The notes: generated from the sequence alone by a model not told the origin. DNA of 64,000 bases from Gammaproteobacteria bacterium (GCA_029864095.1 JAOTUB010000006.1:1-64000), one strand, 5' to 3'. Positions 36,187-45,919 are shown, counted from the first letter of the stretch. A program made the numbers and translations.

Positions 36187-37983
36187 ATGCGTGTCTTTCG
36201 ACGTCCGGAGAATTGCGTGCAGAAGACCCAGTCGATTCTATGCATCGTGTTCCTCAGCCTTGCACAAATCTCGATTTCGGCGCCCGTTGATGACTTCAAT
36301 AACCTCCTCGATGAAGTCTGGGAGTGGCGCCTTGCCGAATTCCCTATGTTCGCGTCCCAGCTCGGCGACCGCCGCTACAACGATCGCTGGAGTGACGAGA
36401 GCCTCGAGGCGGTCGCGCGCCGGCAGCGGCAGACGCGAGAGTTTTTGCAACGCGTCTACGCGATTGACCGGTCCGAACTGGACGACGAAAACCAGCTCAA
36501 CTATGAGCTGTTTCGCCGTTTACTACAGGACTCCGTCGATTCGTTCGCTTTCAATGACCATCTGCTGCCGTTCAGTCAGCGCGGCGGCGTGCAGAATCTC
36601 GACAACAACACAAACAGCCTGAGCTTTGCGACGGTCAAGGACTATGAAGATTGGCTCGCGCGCATGGGCAAGATCGACGTCGTCATTGAGCAGGTGATTG
36701 ACCGCGCGGAGAGAGGTCGCAAATCCGGCGTGATGTCGCCGCGGATTCTCATGCAACGTATTCCCGATCAGATTGCGGTCCAGCTCGTCGATGATCCCGA
36801 AGCGAGTCCCTTCAATAAGGTTTTCACCGAAATGCCGGACTCGATTTCGGATGACGATCGGAAGCGGCTCAGGACACTCGCGCGTGACACGATCTCGAAG
36901 ACCGTGTTACCGGCGTACCGCAAGCTGGACAGGTATTTCTCGGGCACCTACCTGCCTGCCAGCCGCGAGAGTATCGGCCTATCCGAATTGCCCAGTGGCA
37001 ACGAATGGTATGAATACCTGGCACGCCAGTTCACGACGACGCAGATGTCGCCCGATGAGATTCATCGCCTCGGCCTCGATGAAGTGCGCCGCATCCGTGA
37101 CGAGATGCAAGAGATCATTGATGAACTCGGCTTTGGCGGCAGCTTTTCGGACTTTCTCACATTCCTGCGCAGCGATCCGCAATTCTATTTTGACAATCCG
37201 GACGACCTGTATGAAGCGTACCTCGCAACGAGCAAACGTATCGACCCGGAACTCGTGCGGCTCTTCGGCAAGCTGCCGCGCATGCCGTACGGCGTGAAAC
37301 CGATTCCTGACTCGATCGCGCCGGACACAACGACGGCGTACTACTCACGCCCTGCCGCCGACGGCAGTCGTGCCGGCACGTACTGGGTCAATCTCTACAA
37401 ACCCGAAGTACGGCCAAAATACGAGATCGAAGTGCTGTCGGTACACGAGGCAATGCCCGGCCATCATCTGCAAATTGCGCTGCAACAGGAGCTTGGCGAC
37501 ATGCCAAACTTCAGGCGCTTCACGGGTTTTACGGCATTTGTCGAGGGCTGGGGTCTTTACAGCGAAGGCCTCGGCCGCGAACTTGGCCTGTACACAGACC
37601 TTTATTCGAAGTTCGGGGCGCTGACCTATGAAATGTGGCGTGCCGTTCGGCTGGTTGTCGACACGGGCATTCATTACAGAGGCTGGACGCGGCAACAGGC
37701 GATCGATTTTTTCAAAGACAACGCGGCAAAGACCGAGCTCGACATCATTAACGAGATCGACCGCTACATTGGCATGCCAGGACAGGCGCTCGCCTACAAG
37801 ATCGGTCAGCTGAAGATGAAAGCAATCCGGACGCGTGCCGAACTCGCACTCGGGGATGACTTTGACGTCCGCGCATTTCATGACGAGCTGCTCGGCGGCG
37901 GCGCACTGCCGCTAGACATCCTCGAGCAGCGCATGGACGCCTGGCTCGAAACACAGCTTCAGGAGCGCCGCGCCTCCCACTGA
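36187..37983 (+). CDS. DUF885 family exported metallopeptidase-like protein
   Basis: A 598-residue protein with a signal peptide ending near residue 34 (SLAQISISA). The DUF885 core holds the zinc-site motif HEAMPGHHLQ (about residue 420) and the FVEGWGLYSEGLG segment 30 residues on. Members are predicted periplasmic peptidases. The ATG at 36187 is chosen with GGAAAG upstream and a proper signal peptide. The open frame extends further 5', but only through the divergent glycine riboswitch. Confidence 0.88.
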   Translation: MRVFRRPENCVQKTQSILCIVFLSLAQISISAPVDDFNNLLDEVWEWRLAEFPMFASQLGDRRYNDRWSDESLEAVARRQRQTREFLQRVYAIDRSELDDENQLNYELFRRLLQDSVDSFAFNDHLLPFSQRGGVQNLDNNTNSLSFATVKDYEDWLARMGKIDVVIEQVIDRAERGRKSGVMSPRILMQRIPDQIAVQLVDDPEASPFNKVFTEMPDSISDDDRKRLRTLARDTISKTVLPAYRKLDRYFSGTYLPASRESIGLSELPSGNEWYEYLARQFTTTQMSPDEIHRLGLDEVRRIRDEMQEIIDELGFGGSFSDFLTFLRSDPQFYFDNPDDLYEAYLATSKRIDPELVRLFGKLPRMPYGVKPIPDSIAPDTTTAYYSRPAADGSRAGTYWVNLYKPEVRPKYEIEVLSVHEAMPGHHLQIALQQELGDMPNFRRFTGFTAFVEGWGLYSEGLGRELGLYTDLYSKFGALTYEMWRAVRLVVDTGIHYRGWTRQQAIDFFKDNAAKTELDIINEIDRYIGMPGQALAYKIGQLKMKAIRTRAELALGDDFDVRAFHDELLGGGALPLDILEQRMDAWLETQLQERRASH

Positions 37984-38022
37984 TCGATCGCATGCAGCGG
38001 CCCGACAGGGCAATAGTGCTCT

Positions 38023-38310
38023 TTGGTTGGTAGACCTGCCAGCCGCGAATACAGGTAATGGCCGCAGTTCGTTTTGTGCAGTCGCGCTCTGGGCTTCAGT
38101 CAGGACGAGGTTCGCCGTTTGACCGACGTCGCTCACCGGTCTCGACCGGCTTGTGCCGAAGTGCACGATTTGGTGCAAGAACATGTCGATAACGTGCAAA
38201 AGCGTGTCAGTGAACTGCTGCGAATGGTCAAAGCACTCGAGCGACTAAAAGAAAAGTGCCAAAACGGTACGCTGCTTGATTGTCCTGCGATCGATGAACT
38301 GATGGCGTAA
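38023..38310 (+). pseudogene. Decayed MerR-family metalloregulator
   Basis: From about 38074 to 38310 the frame encodes the C-terminal effector half of a CadR/CueR-like MerR protein. ALGFSQDEVRRL is followed by a long coiled helix, and the ends carry Cys residues in PACAEV and GTLLDCPAID. Upstream in the same frame the remains of the helix-turn-helix region can be read (GRPASREYR), but a TAA at 38056 interrupts it, a TAG at 38014 closes the frame and no start exists. It is therefore a pseudogene, or at best a truncated protein from the TTG at 38074. Confidence 0.65.
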
Positions 38311-38352
38311 TACACTTCACGACTCCATCGGGTCTGTAGTTGCGTTCGGTTC

Positions 38353-39333
38353 TTATGTGTCAAACGGCATCGATGTCTGCCGTTCGGCCGCAAACTCGCG
38401 GCGTGCGATGCGCGCCCGTTCGACCGGCTTTGCATCGGGTTTGTGGATCTCGTCAATACGCGCGATTCGATTCGCGAGACCGACGCAGTTTGCAATCTGA
38501 ATGTTGAGCCCGGGCCGTGCGTTCATCTCGAGAATGAGTGGGCCTAGATCACGATCGATCACCATGTCCACGCCAAGGTAACCAAGACCGGTCACCTCGT
38601 AGCCGCGCGCCGCCGATTGCAGGATGAAATCCCACTCCGGAATCCTGAGCCCTGCGATCAGCGCCCCCGTATCGGGGTGCTCGTCCACGATGTCGTTGTC
38701 CAGCACGCCAGTCAGCGTTTCTCCAAGATTCATGTCGACGCCGGCGCCGACCGCACCCTGGTGCAGGTTTGCCTTACCATCCGATTCGCGCGTCGGCAGG
38801 CGCACCATCGCCATCGCCGGGTAACCGCGATAGACGATGATACGAATGTCCGGTACACCCTGATAACTGACCGCGGAGAAAATCGGATCAAAGCGCACGC
38901 AATATTCGATCAGTGCCTTGTCCGGATACCCACCAAGGCTGTACTGGCCACCGACGATGTTGGAAATATGGTGTTTGATCTCGGCTTCCGAGACCAGCGC
39001 GCCAGTCGCCAGGCGAAATGTGTTTCGTTTGCGCTGACTTCGGGCCGTAACAACAACGATGCCGTCGCCACCGCTTCCGTGCGCAGGCTTGATAACAAAA
39101 CTGTCGCGCTCGGCAACGATCGCAGCAAATTCCTTGGCTTCGCCCTGATTCCTGATTATGCCGTACAATTCAGGCACGGCCATGCCGGCTTTCAGCGCAA
39201 GTTCCTTGGTCAACACTTTATCGTCAACACGCGGGTACAAGCGCCGTGGATTGAGCCGCATGATCAACTCGCAATTGCGCTCGTTGAGGCCGAGCACGCC
39301 TGCCTCGCGCAGCTTTTGTGCGATTGCAAACAT
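38353..39333 (-). CDS. RimK-like ATP-grasp ligase (alpha-L-glutamate ligase-like)
   Basis: A 326-residue ATP-grasp protein of the 'alpha-L-glutamate ligase-like' group. VIKPAHGSGGDGIVV (about 90) is the ATP-binding loop, and EMNARPGLNIQIAN near the C-terminus carries the Mg2+-binding Glu and Asn. It would add amino acids to an unknown acceptor. The start overlaps the stop of the 7TM transglutaminase-like gene (TGATG), so the two are translated together, an association widespread in gammaproteobacteria. Confidence 0.85.
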   Translation of the reverse strand: MFAIAQKLREAGVLGLNERNCELIMRLNPRRLYPRVDDKVLTKELALKAGMAVPELYGIIRNQGEAKEFAAIVAERDSFVIKPAHGSGGDGIVVVTARSQRKRNTFRLATGALVSEAEIKHHISNIVGGQYSLGGYPDKALIEYCVRFDPIFSAVSYQGVPDIRIIVYRGYPAMAMVRLPTRESDGKANLHQGAVGAGVDMNLGETLTGVLDNDIVDEHPDTGALIAGLRIPEWDFILQSAARGYEVTGLGYLGVDMVIDRDLGPLILEMNARPGLNIQIANCVGLANRIARIDEIHKPDAKPVERARIARREFAAERQTSMPFDT

Positions 39334-40853
39334 CAGCGGCCGACCAGCACTTTGAAGCGACGGAGTTCGAGCAGTCGGTATCCCGTATAACGTCCGGCGA
39401 GAAGCACGCATGCCAGCACGACGAGCAGTAGTTCCGGAAACGTGAAGATCAAATGCTCGAGCCACTGCAGACCCATAAACACATAGGCCGCAATTGCCAC
39501 GACCAGGCTGCCCAAACCGGCACGCATGGCGTCCACGGCACCACGCTCTTCCCAGACAACTGACATGCGCTCAATCGTCATTGCGATAATAACCATCGGG
39601 AACAGTGCGACCGACAGCCCGGTTTCCATACCCAGCTGGTGTGACATCAGGCTGATCATGAGCATCAGAATCACTACGACGATCAGCACGGCGGTCAGCC
39701 GGGGCACAAGCAAAAGCCGGAGCCGTTCGAGCAGGAAGCGAATGCTCAGGCCAAGCGCGACCAGCACGGTAAATAGAATGATTCCCCAAATTAGCTTGGT
39801 CTCGCGGAACGCCAATGCAATTAACACAGGCATGAACGTGCCGAACGCGTCGATGCCAACCATGTTACGCAGCGCGACCATGACCAGCGCGCCGATTGGG
39901 ATCATCAGCAGCACGCTGTATACGGCTTGCGTCTGAATGGGCAGGCTGTAAAGCGAAAAGTCGATGGCCCTGGTGCCATGTTGCGCGGCCCGCGTCTCGG
40001 CAATCGTTACCGTGTCGAGGTGGTTTTCCTGTGCGGCAAAACTCACCTGGACATTACTACCTCCCTCGACGCTGACTAGCGGCTCGTTGCCGCGCCACCA
40101 GATCAGAAACCGTTCGGGCAGGTCTTCCTCGCCCGTTATCGGATTGAAGTAGCGCCAACGATCACCATCATGAACTTCGAGCCAGGCGATCGACTCGGCG
40201 TTTCTTTGCCGCCCCTGCAATTGCAGGCCGTGCACCATACGTGCCGGAATTCGCGCAGACGCGAGAATTGTCGTAATGCTTTCGACAAACTCTGAGCGCG
40301 TGCCGGCGTCGGATAGCAGCAGTTCGACATTCGTGCCTGGCGATGGATCGTTCATGCGGCGCAGCAGTTCGGAAGTGAACGATGCCGGATCGGCGGAATG
40401 CTCCTTCACGTCCGCAACAATGACATCGACTGCTGTCTTGAACGGTTCATTGATTACGGGCGACGGCGGAAATGGTGGCGTCGTATCCAATTGATCGAAG
40501 CCGGGATCCTCGTAGACGGAAATGCGGTAGTAGATCGTTTGCGCGCCGTCGGCGCGTCGAATGGCCCATTGCGCCTCGCGACCGCCGCTACCGTAATTAA
40601 GGCTGAAGCCGTAACCGCGCGAGACCGAGTTTTCGTTGAGCATACGAAAGCCCGGAGTCAGCGTCGGAATTAGCAGATTGACCTTGATCGAACCGGGTCC
40701 GCTGTCGAAGCTTATCGCCGCTTCGACGGTCCAGACCGGCGTTTGCTGATTCTTGCTGAGTGGAAATCCCAGCATCTGCCATTTATAGCCGAACACAGAC
40801 AAGCCGACGATCGCCAGAAACGCAGCCAGCCCGAACACATATTGCTGCTTCAT
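39333..40853 (-). CDS. Inactive transglutaminase-like protein with 7 TM helices
   Basis: A 506-residue membrane protein. A signal anchor (about 5-22) and a periplasmic transglutaminase-like region (about 150-255) come first, the latter without a catalytic cysteine at the expected place (LASARIPARMVHG). Seven hydrophobic helices make up the C-terminal 190 residues. This domain order is the known partner of RimK-like ATP-grasp enzymes. The aspartic/zinc protease that often completes the trio is not adjacent. Function unknown; an envelope peptide-modification role is inferred. Confidence 0.83.
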   Translation of the reverse strand: MKQQYVFGLAAFLAIVGLSVFGYKWQMLGFPLSKNQQTPVWTVEAAISFDSGPGSIKVNLLIPTLTPGFRMLNENSVSRGYGFSLNYGSGGREAQWAIRRADGAQTIYYRISVYEDPGFDQLDTTPPFPPSPVINEPFKTAVDVIVADVKEHSADPASFTSELLRRMNDPSPGTNVELLLSDAGTRSEFVESITTILASARIPARMVHGLQLQGRQRNAESIAWLEVHDGDRWRYFNPITGEEDLPERFLIWWRGNEPLVSVEGGSNVQVSFAAQENHLDTVTIAETRAAQHGTRAIDFSLYSLPIQTQAVYSVLLMIPIGALVMVALRNMVGIDAFGTFMPVLIALAFRETKLIWGIILFTVLVALGLSIRFLLERLRLLLVPRLTAVLIVVVILMLMISLMSHQLGMETGLSVALFPMVIIAMTIERMSVVWEERGAVDAMRAGLGSLVVAIAAYVFMGLQWLEHLIFTFPELLLVVLACVLLAGRYTGYRLLELRRFKVLVGR

Positions 40854-40886
40854 CGGCCTATCCGCCGTGGCCCAACACTGAACCTG

Positions 40887-42101
40887 TCAATTTCGGCTTA
40901 ATGAGCCCCCCAATGCCACCTTAACTGCATGGTCTCTTATCGGCCCACTGACGTTAAAAAGGCGCATACCGATTGCGCGCAATTCGCGGACCAGCGCCGA
41001 GTCTGTCGCAAACAGGCGGTTGAGGCCAGTCATAAGGTGCAGCATCGCTGCGTTTTCGCCCCTGCGGGCACGCTCGTAGCGCCGTAATACGGGCCTGTCG
41101 CCCGGAGTTTCCCCGTTGCCGATCGCATTAACGATAACGTCGGCGAGCACCGCCGCGTCCTGCAAGCCGAGATTGGCACCTTGTCCCGCCAACGGATGCA
41201 CGGCGTGGGCGGCGTCGCCGATTAACGCCACGCCCGGCAGTACGTAGTGTTCTGCGTGCCGCGCGCACAGGGGGAATGTGCCGCGCGGGCCTGCGACCGT
41301 CAGATTACCCAGCACATAGTCGGACGCCCCACTCAGCATGTGGCCAAGTTGCTCATCGCTGGCGTGCATTGCGCGGTCAGCTGTGGTTTCGCGCGTGGAC
41401 CAGACAACCGAAATTCGGCCGTCACTGAGCGGCAGCATGCCGAGCGGACCATCCTGGAGAAACCGTTGCCAAGCTGTATGGCGGTGCGGGTTTTCCGGTC
41501 TCAAGTGTGTGACGAATGCGTTTTGACCATAGGGAAACTCGGCTGCCGCGATAGCAACGCTCTCGCGCACGAATGAGCGCACGCCGTCAGCCCCAATCAC
41601 AAGATCGGTGTCGAGTGTCTCACCGCCTGCCAGTTCAATACGATAGCGCTGACCGTTCTTTTGCAGCGAGATCATGGGCGTATCGAAGACGAGTTCAACG
41701 TTGGCATCATCAAGCACGTTGAGAATTGCATGCTGCACGAGTACGTTTTCGACGATAAAGCCAAGCTGCGGCATCGCGAACTCTGCCGCATCGAAACGCA
41801 ACGTCGTGGCGCCGTCGGCGCTGCCCGCTTCATCCCAGACCCGCATGCATTCGTAAGCGCACGCGCGCGTGTTTTTGACATGGTCCCAAGCCCCGATCGA
41901 ACGCAGCAGCTCGGCTGATCCTGTCGCAAGTGCCGAAACACGCAACGCGGTATCGTCATCGCTGCGGTGGCGTGGCCTTGCCATCGCGTCGACAATCGTC
42001 AGCTGCAGCTTGTCACTGTAGCGACTTCGCGCCAGCAGCGCGGCGACGGTCAGCCCAGTGACGCCGGCACCGGCGATCACTATTCGATACGGCTTGCTCA
42101 A
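40887..42101 (-). CDS. ubiI: UbiI/VisC-type FAD-dependent ubiquinone hydroxylase
   Basis: A 404-residue flavoprotein monooxygenase. The Rossmann motif is GAGVTGLTVAALLAR (about 11), DLVIGADGVRS lies near 168, and GDAAHAVHPLAGQGANLG near 292 binds FAD. Segments such as TALRVSALATGS, YECMRVWD and GFIVEN match E. coli UbiI more than UbiH, and the position after ubiH is the same as in E. coli. It probably hydroxylates ring C5 in ubiquinone synthesis. It overlaps ubiH by four bases. Confidence 0.8.
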   Translation of the reverse strand: MSKPYRIVIAGAGVTGLTVAALLARSRYSDKLQLTIVDAMARPRHRSDDDTALRVSALATGSAELLRSIGAWDHVKNTRACAYECMRVWDEAGSADGATTLRFDAAEFAMPQLGFIVENVLVQHAILNVLDDANVELVFDTPMISLQKNGQRYRIELAGGETLDTDLVIGADGVRSFVRESVAIAAAEFPYGQNAFVTHLRPENPHRHTAWQRFLQDGPLGMLPLSDGRISVVWSTRETTADRAMHASDEQLGHMLSGASDYVLGNLTVAGPRGTFPLCARHAEHYVLPGVALIGDAAHAVHPLAGQGANLGLQDAAVLADVIVNAIGNGETPGDRPVLRRYERARRGENAAMLHLMTGLNRLFATDSALVRELRAIGMRLFNVSGPIRDHAVKVALGGSLSRN

Positions 42102-43345
42102 GACAAGGGAACTCCGCGCGACAGCCGCGGCAGCCGGCCTGCGAGTCCCATCGTGTGCTTTGCAAACAACGAGCGCATGCCGGGTATCAGATCGAAGCCG
42201 AGCATGCCGATATTACGCAGCGCGCGTACGGGCCCTCGCGTATCGCCGAACAGACGCACGAGGCCATCCGTAAAGCCGACCAGTTTCTTCTGATCACCGC
42301 GGCGCCAATTCGAATATCGCTCGAGCACCAATTCGCTACCGATGTCTGCATCTGCGCCAGCGTCACGCCGGGCATCCGCAATGCAGTCGCACAGCGACGC
42401 GACATCCCGCAATCCCAGATTGAATCCTTGCGCTGCCACCGGATGCAGGCCGTGGGCGGCGTTGCCCACGAGAACGGCCCGCTGTGCGGTCAGGCGCATG
42501 GCTTTGCTCAGCAAGAGCGGATACGCAGCCCGCTTGCCTACTTTCGAGAACTCGCCGAGACGATTGCCAAAGGCATGTTGCAGCTCTTTCAGAAATGACT
42601 CGTCGTCGAGCGCCAGAACGCGGTCAGCATTTTGTTCTGAGACTGTCCAGACGAAGCCGGCACGGTCGTCAGCTACTGGCAACAGGGCCAGCGGCCCTTG
42701 CGGCGTAAAGCGTTCGTAGGCGACGTTCTGCAAAGGTTTTTCGGGTAGCAGGTTGCCAATTACCGCGCGCTGACCGTATTCGATCTGTGTTGCCGCAATA
42801 CCAAGCATGGTCCGCACTTGAGAGTTCGCCCCGTCAGCTGCGACGAGCAGATCACAACTCAGTTCGCGCGACTGATCGTCGCCCTCTTCGACCGTGACAG
42901 TCGCACTGCCGGGCGCGGGACCGGTGGCGACAATTCGCGCCGGACAAAGTACGTCGAGCGACTCGACCTTGCCGAGCGCAGTCTGCAGCACGCCACCGAG
43001 CACGCGATTGATGACGACGTAGCCCAGCGCCTCGACACCCTGTTCGTCGGCGTCGATATGCGAAAAACCAAAGCGCCCCTGGTCCGAAACATGTATATGC
43101 AGAATGGGTGTCGCAGCCGCAACGATGTCATCCCACAAGCCCATCGCCTGAAACATGCGCTGCGAGCTCCTCGACAACGCCGTTGAACGATCATCAAAAC
43201 TCGGCTGAGTCTCGGCCGCGCGCGGCACCGGCTCGATGATTGCGACTCGAAGACCGAGCGGAGCCAACCCGAGGGCGAGGCTGGAGCCGACCATACCGCC
43301 GCCGGCGATGACGATGTCATAGTGATTGTCGCGTTGTGCGTTCAC
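42098..43345 (-). CDS. ubiH: 2-polyprenyl-6-methoxyphenol hydroxylase UbiH
   Basis: A 415-residue flavoprotein monooxygenase of ubiquinone synthesis. IAGGGMVGSSLALGLA is the FAD dinucleotide motif, FDDRSTALSRSSQRM follows, DLLVAADGANS lies near 166, and GNAAHGLHPVAAQGFNLGL near 290 closes the site. The order pepP-ubiH-ubiI is that of E. coli. Start and stop overlap both neighbours by four bases, showing a translationally coupled operon. Confidence 0.88.
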   Translation of the reverse strand: MNAQRDNHYDIVIAGGGMVGSSLALGLAPLGLRVAIIEPVPRAAETQPSFDDRSTALSRSSQRMFQAMGLWDDIVAAATPILHIHVSDQGRFGFSHIDADEQGVEALGYVVINRVLGGVLQTALGKVESLDVLCPARIVATGPAPGSATVTVEEGDDQSRELSCDLLVAADGANSQVRTMLGIAATQIEYGQRAVIGNLLPEKPLQNVAYERFTPQGPLALLPVADDRAGFVWTVSEQNADRVLALDDESFLKELQHAFGNRLGEFSKVGKRAAYPLLLSKAMRLTAQRAVLVGNAAHGLHPVAAQGFNLGLRDVASLCDCIADARRDAGADADIGSELVLERYSNWRRGDQKKLVGFTDGLVRLFGDTRGPVRALRNIGMLGFDLIPGMRSLFAKHTMGLAGRLPRLSRGVPLS

Positions 43346-44649
43346 GGTGAGTGCTGCATCAAAGCTTCGATTTGCTCCGGGTCTTTGACCAGCCCCTTGG
43401 TCAGTACGTCGGGTCCGTTGCTTGTTACCGCAACGTCATCTTCGATGCGCACTCCGATATTGCGCCAACGGGCCGGGATTTTACGGCTTGCCGCAATGTA
43501 GATCCCGGGTTCAACGGTCGTAACCATGCCGGGTTCCAGCAGCCGCCATTCGTCGCCGACCTTATAGTCGCCGACGTCGTGCACATCCATGCCAATCCAA
43601 TGGCCGGTGCGGTGCATGTAAAACTCGCGATATGCACCGTCCTTGATTAGTTTGGGCAGCGTACCTTTGAGCAAGCCGATTTTTCGTAGCCCCTTGGTGA
43701 TCACCTTCACGGCAGCATCGTGCGGTTCGTTCCAGTGATTGCCTTTGCGGGTCTTGTCAATCGCGGCAAGCTGCGCTTCAAGCACGATTTCGTACACAGC
43801 GCGTTGCTCGGCGCTGAACCTGCCACTGACAGGAAAGGTCCGCGTGATGTCCGAGGCGTAGTAGTCGAGTTCGCAGCCGGCGTCAATCAGCAGAAGCTCG
43901 CCCTCTTCGAGCCGCGCGGAATTCGCGACATAATGCAAGGTGCAGGCGTTGGCGCCGGCGGCAACGATCGGGTTGTAGGAATAACGCGCGTCGTGCTTGC
44001 GAAACTCGTGAATAAACTCGGCTTCGACTTCGAATTCGAGAAGTCCCGGGCGAACCATCTGCATCGCGCGGGTATGTGCGTTGACCGCGACCTTTGCAGA
44101 CTTTCGCATCGCCGAAATTTCCCCGCGACTCTTATACAGGCGCATGTCGTGCAGCAAATGGTCGAGCGCGACAAATTCCTGCGGCGTGTGCACTCCGCGA
44201 TTGCCGCCCGAACGCAGGGAATTTACCCAGTCCGCTATTCTCGCGTCGAAATCCGGGTACAGACCCATCGTGTAGTACACACGATCACACGACTCCATGA
44301 TGCCGGGCAGGATGTCGTCGATATCGTCGATCGGAAATGCGTCATCCGCGCCGTGGTGTTCCATCACGCCATCCGGCCCCATGCGCGTGCCGTCCCAGAG
44401 TTCCCTTTCGGGATCGCGTTCACGACAGAACATCAGGTACTCGCCGTTCTCTCTGCCCGGCGCCAGCACCGCGACGGACTTCGGCTCGGCGAAGCCAGTC
44501 AGATAGTAAAAGTCGCTGTCTTGCCGAAATCGGTATTCGACGTCGCGGCTGCGCGTTCTGACCGGGGCGGAAGGCAAAATCGCGATTCCTCCCGATCCGA
44601 CCATATGCATCAAGCTTTTGCGACGCCGCGCAAATTCCTTGCTATTCAA
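43342..44649 (-). CDS. pepP: Xaa-Pro aminopeptidase P
   Basis: A 435-residue aminopeptidase P, which removes N-terminal residues next to proline. The di-manganese ligands are visible: DAGCEL and SDITRTF (two Asp), HRTGHWIGMDVHD (His), TTVEPGIY (Glu) and VRIEDD (Glu). The N-terminal domain begins FARRRKSLMHMV as in E. coli PepP. It overlaps ygfB and ubiH by four bases each. Confidence 0.93.
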   Translation of the reverse strand: MNSKEFARRRKSLMHMVGSGGIAILPSAPVRTRSRDVEYRFRQDSDFYYLTGFAEPKSVAVLAPGRENGEYLMFCRERDPERELWDGTRMGPDGVMEHHGADDAFPIDDIDDILPGIMESCDRVYYTMGLYPDFDARIADWVNSLRSGGNRGVHTPQEFVALDHLLHDMRLYKSRGEISAMRKSAKVAVNAHTRAMQMVRPGLLEFEVEAEFIHEFRKHDARYSYNPIVAAGANACTLHYVANSARLEEGELLLIDAGCELDYYASDITRTFPVSGRFSAEQRAVYEIVLEAQLAAIDKTRKGNHWNEPHDAAVKVITKGLRKIGLLKGTLPKLIKDGAYREFYMHRTGHWIGMDVHDVGDYKVGDEWRLLEPGMVTTVEPGIYIAASRKIPARWRNIGVRIEDDVAVTSNGPDVLTKGLVKDPEQIEALMQHSP

Positions 44650-45245
44650 TGCAGAACCTCCGGTTCGCCATCGACAATATCGTTACCCTCGGGCTTCGCT
44701 CTGAACTCCACAAGCTCTTCGTAGGTTAGCTGCGCGGCCACGCGCAGGTACTCGACAAGTTCGGCGTATGCCTCTTCAATGCTTTCATCATCGCTGTCAT
44801 CTTCCACGGACGCGCGCGTAATCTGCAGCATGTCCCTGATAATATCCGCCAGCGGCTCGGCCGATAGCCGTTCTTTGAGGGCGTCGCCGTGCACGCTCGA
44901 CACCAGGCCATGCAGAAATCCCTCACACCAGCGCGCTAGTGCGGTGGCCCGCAGCGTGCTGCTGTCGTCATCGTCGGGTAACAAAGGCTCGAATTCGGAC
45001 TGCCTGTCTGACAATTGTCGATAGGTCGATTCGAACAATGTACTGAGCATCACCTCGCATCCGCTGCGCTTGGGATCAGTGGCATCAGTACCCTCCAGAA
45101 CCTGAGACAGCCAGTCAAATCCGCCCTGAGTCCCGGCGATCGCCAGGCGGCCCGACAGCAGTCCGTGCGTCTGCGCCGCATCCCAGTTGGAGCCACAGCG
45201 CCTGAGCGCCGCTTCAAGTTCATCGTAGTGGACAGTCTGCCCCAT
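44646..45245 (-). CDS. UPF0149 (YgfB/YecA-like) family protein
   Basis: A 199-residue acidic helical protein of the UPF0149 family, counterpart of E. coli YgfB, which precedes pepP there too. Features are the HGLLSGRLA segment near residue 23, WCEGFLHGL at about 106 and the DDSIEEAYAELVEYLRVAAQLTYEEL C-terminal region. Its biochemical role is not settled. It is the first gene of the ygfB-pepP-ubiH-ubiI operon and diverges from the TIGR02449/zapA genes. Confidence 0.87.
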   Translation of the reverse strand: MGQTVHYDELEAALRRCGSNWDAAQTHGLLSGRLAIAGTQGGFDWLSQVLEGTDATDPKRSGCEVMLSTLFESTYRQLSDRQSEFEPLLPDDDDSSTLRATALARWCEGFLHGLVSSVHGDALKERLSAEPLADIIRDMLQITRASVEDDSDDESIEEAYAELVEYLRVAAQLTYEELVEFRAKPEGNDIVDGEPEVLH

Positions 45246-45371
45246 TCGCCATGAGTCTGAGAGTTATAAAATCGGTCCAATGATCCCACGGAACGCGGGC
45301 GCAGGCCATGCTGCCAGGGGTCGGCGCGCATTTTCATTGATTCTGCCGGAACGCGTGTCTATATTGCCCAT

Positions 45372-45602
45372 ATGGCGAACGACCTAAATTTGACCTTTGA
45401 GCACGAGTTAAAACGACTCGAAAAGCGCGTTGATGCACTCGTTAAAGTATGCGATCAACTGCAGGACGAGAACAAATCGCTCAAACAGCGCCAGGATGTG
45501 TTGACCGCGGAACGCGCCAATCTACTACAAAAAAACGAACAGGTACGAGCCCGCGTCGAAGCAATGATTGGCAGGCTCAAAGCGATGGAGCAAGGATCCT
45601 GA
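45372..45602 (+). CDS. TIGR02449-type small coiled-coil protein
   Basis: A 76-residue protein that is almost entirely a coiled coil (heptads from LKRLEKRVDAL to VEAMIGRLKAME). It matches the small family found next to zapA in gammaproteobacteria and resembles ZapB in form. A role in cell division is inferred from its place, three bases before zapA. It diverges from ygfB. Confidence 0.85.
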   Translation: MANDLNLTFEHELKRLEKRVDALVKVCDQLQDENKSLKQRQDVLTAERANLLQKNEQVRARVEAMIGRLKAMEQGS

Positions 45603-45604
45603 AT

Positions 45605-45919
45605 ATGACGACATCCCAAGCACAAGTCAGTGTCAGAATACTCGACAAGGAATACAAGGTTGCGTGCCCGGCAGACGAGCGTACCGACCTGCTCGATTCG
45701 GCAGAAGTTCTTAATTCAAAAATGCTGGAGATTCGAGACAGCGGCAGAGTGGTAGGCCTCGACCGGATTGCGGTAATGGCCGCTCTGAATATGGCAAACG
45801 ATTTGTTGCATGCCCAGGCTCGCGACCGCCTGCTCGAGGGCGACCTGAGTAGTCGGCTAAAGATTATTTCCGAGCGCGTCGAGAGCGTGTTGGGCGAGTC
45901 TCAACAACTGGATCTCTGA
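45605..45919 (+). CDS. zapA: Cell division protein ZapA
   Basis: A 104-residue ZapA that bundles FtsZ filaments. Residues about 5-45 form the ZapA head (VRILDKEYKVACPADERTDLLDSAEVLNSKM), then IAVMAALNMANDLL and a C-terminal coiled coil. The ATG at 45605 is chosen; the frame is open further 5' only through the preceding gene. The 6S RNA gene follows, as in E. coli. Confidence 0.93.
   Translation: MTTSQAQVSVRILDKEYKVACPADERTDLLDSAEVLNSKMLEIRDSGRVVGLDRIAVMAALNMANDLLHAQARDRLLEGDLSSRLKIISERVESVLGESQQLDL

Noticed and set aside
38617-39390. 257-codon plus-strand frame opposite the ATP-grasp gene
   Set aside because: Antisense shadow of a well-supported gene, with no domain or start signal.
43720-44724. 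334-codon plus-strand frame opposite pepP
   Set aside because: It mirrors the pepP frame, has arginine/valine-rich random sequence and no ribosome binding site; it is an effect of GC-rich codon use.
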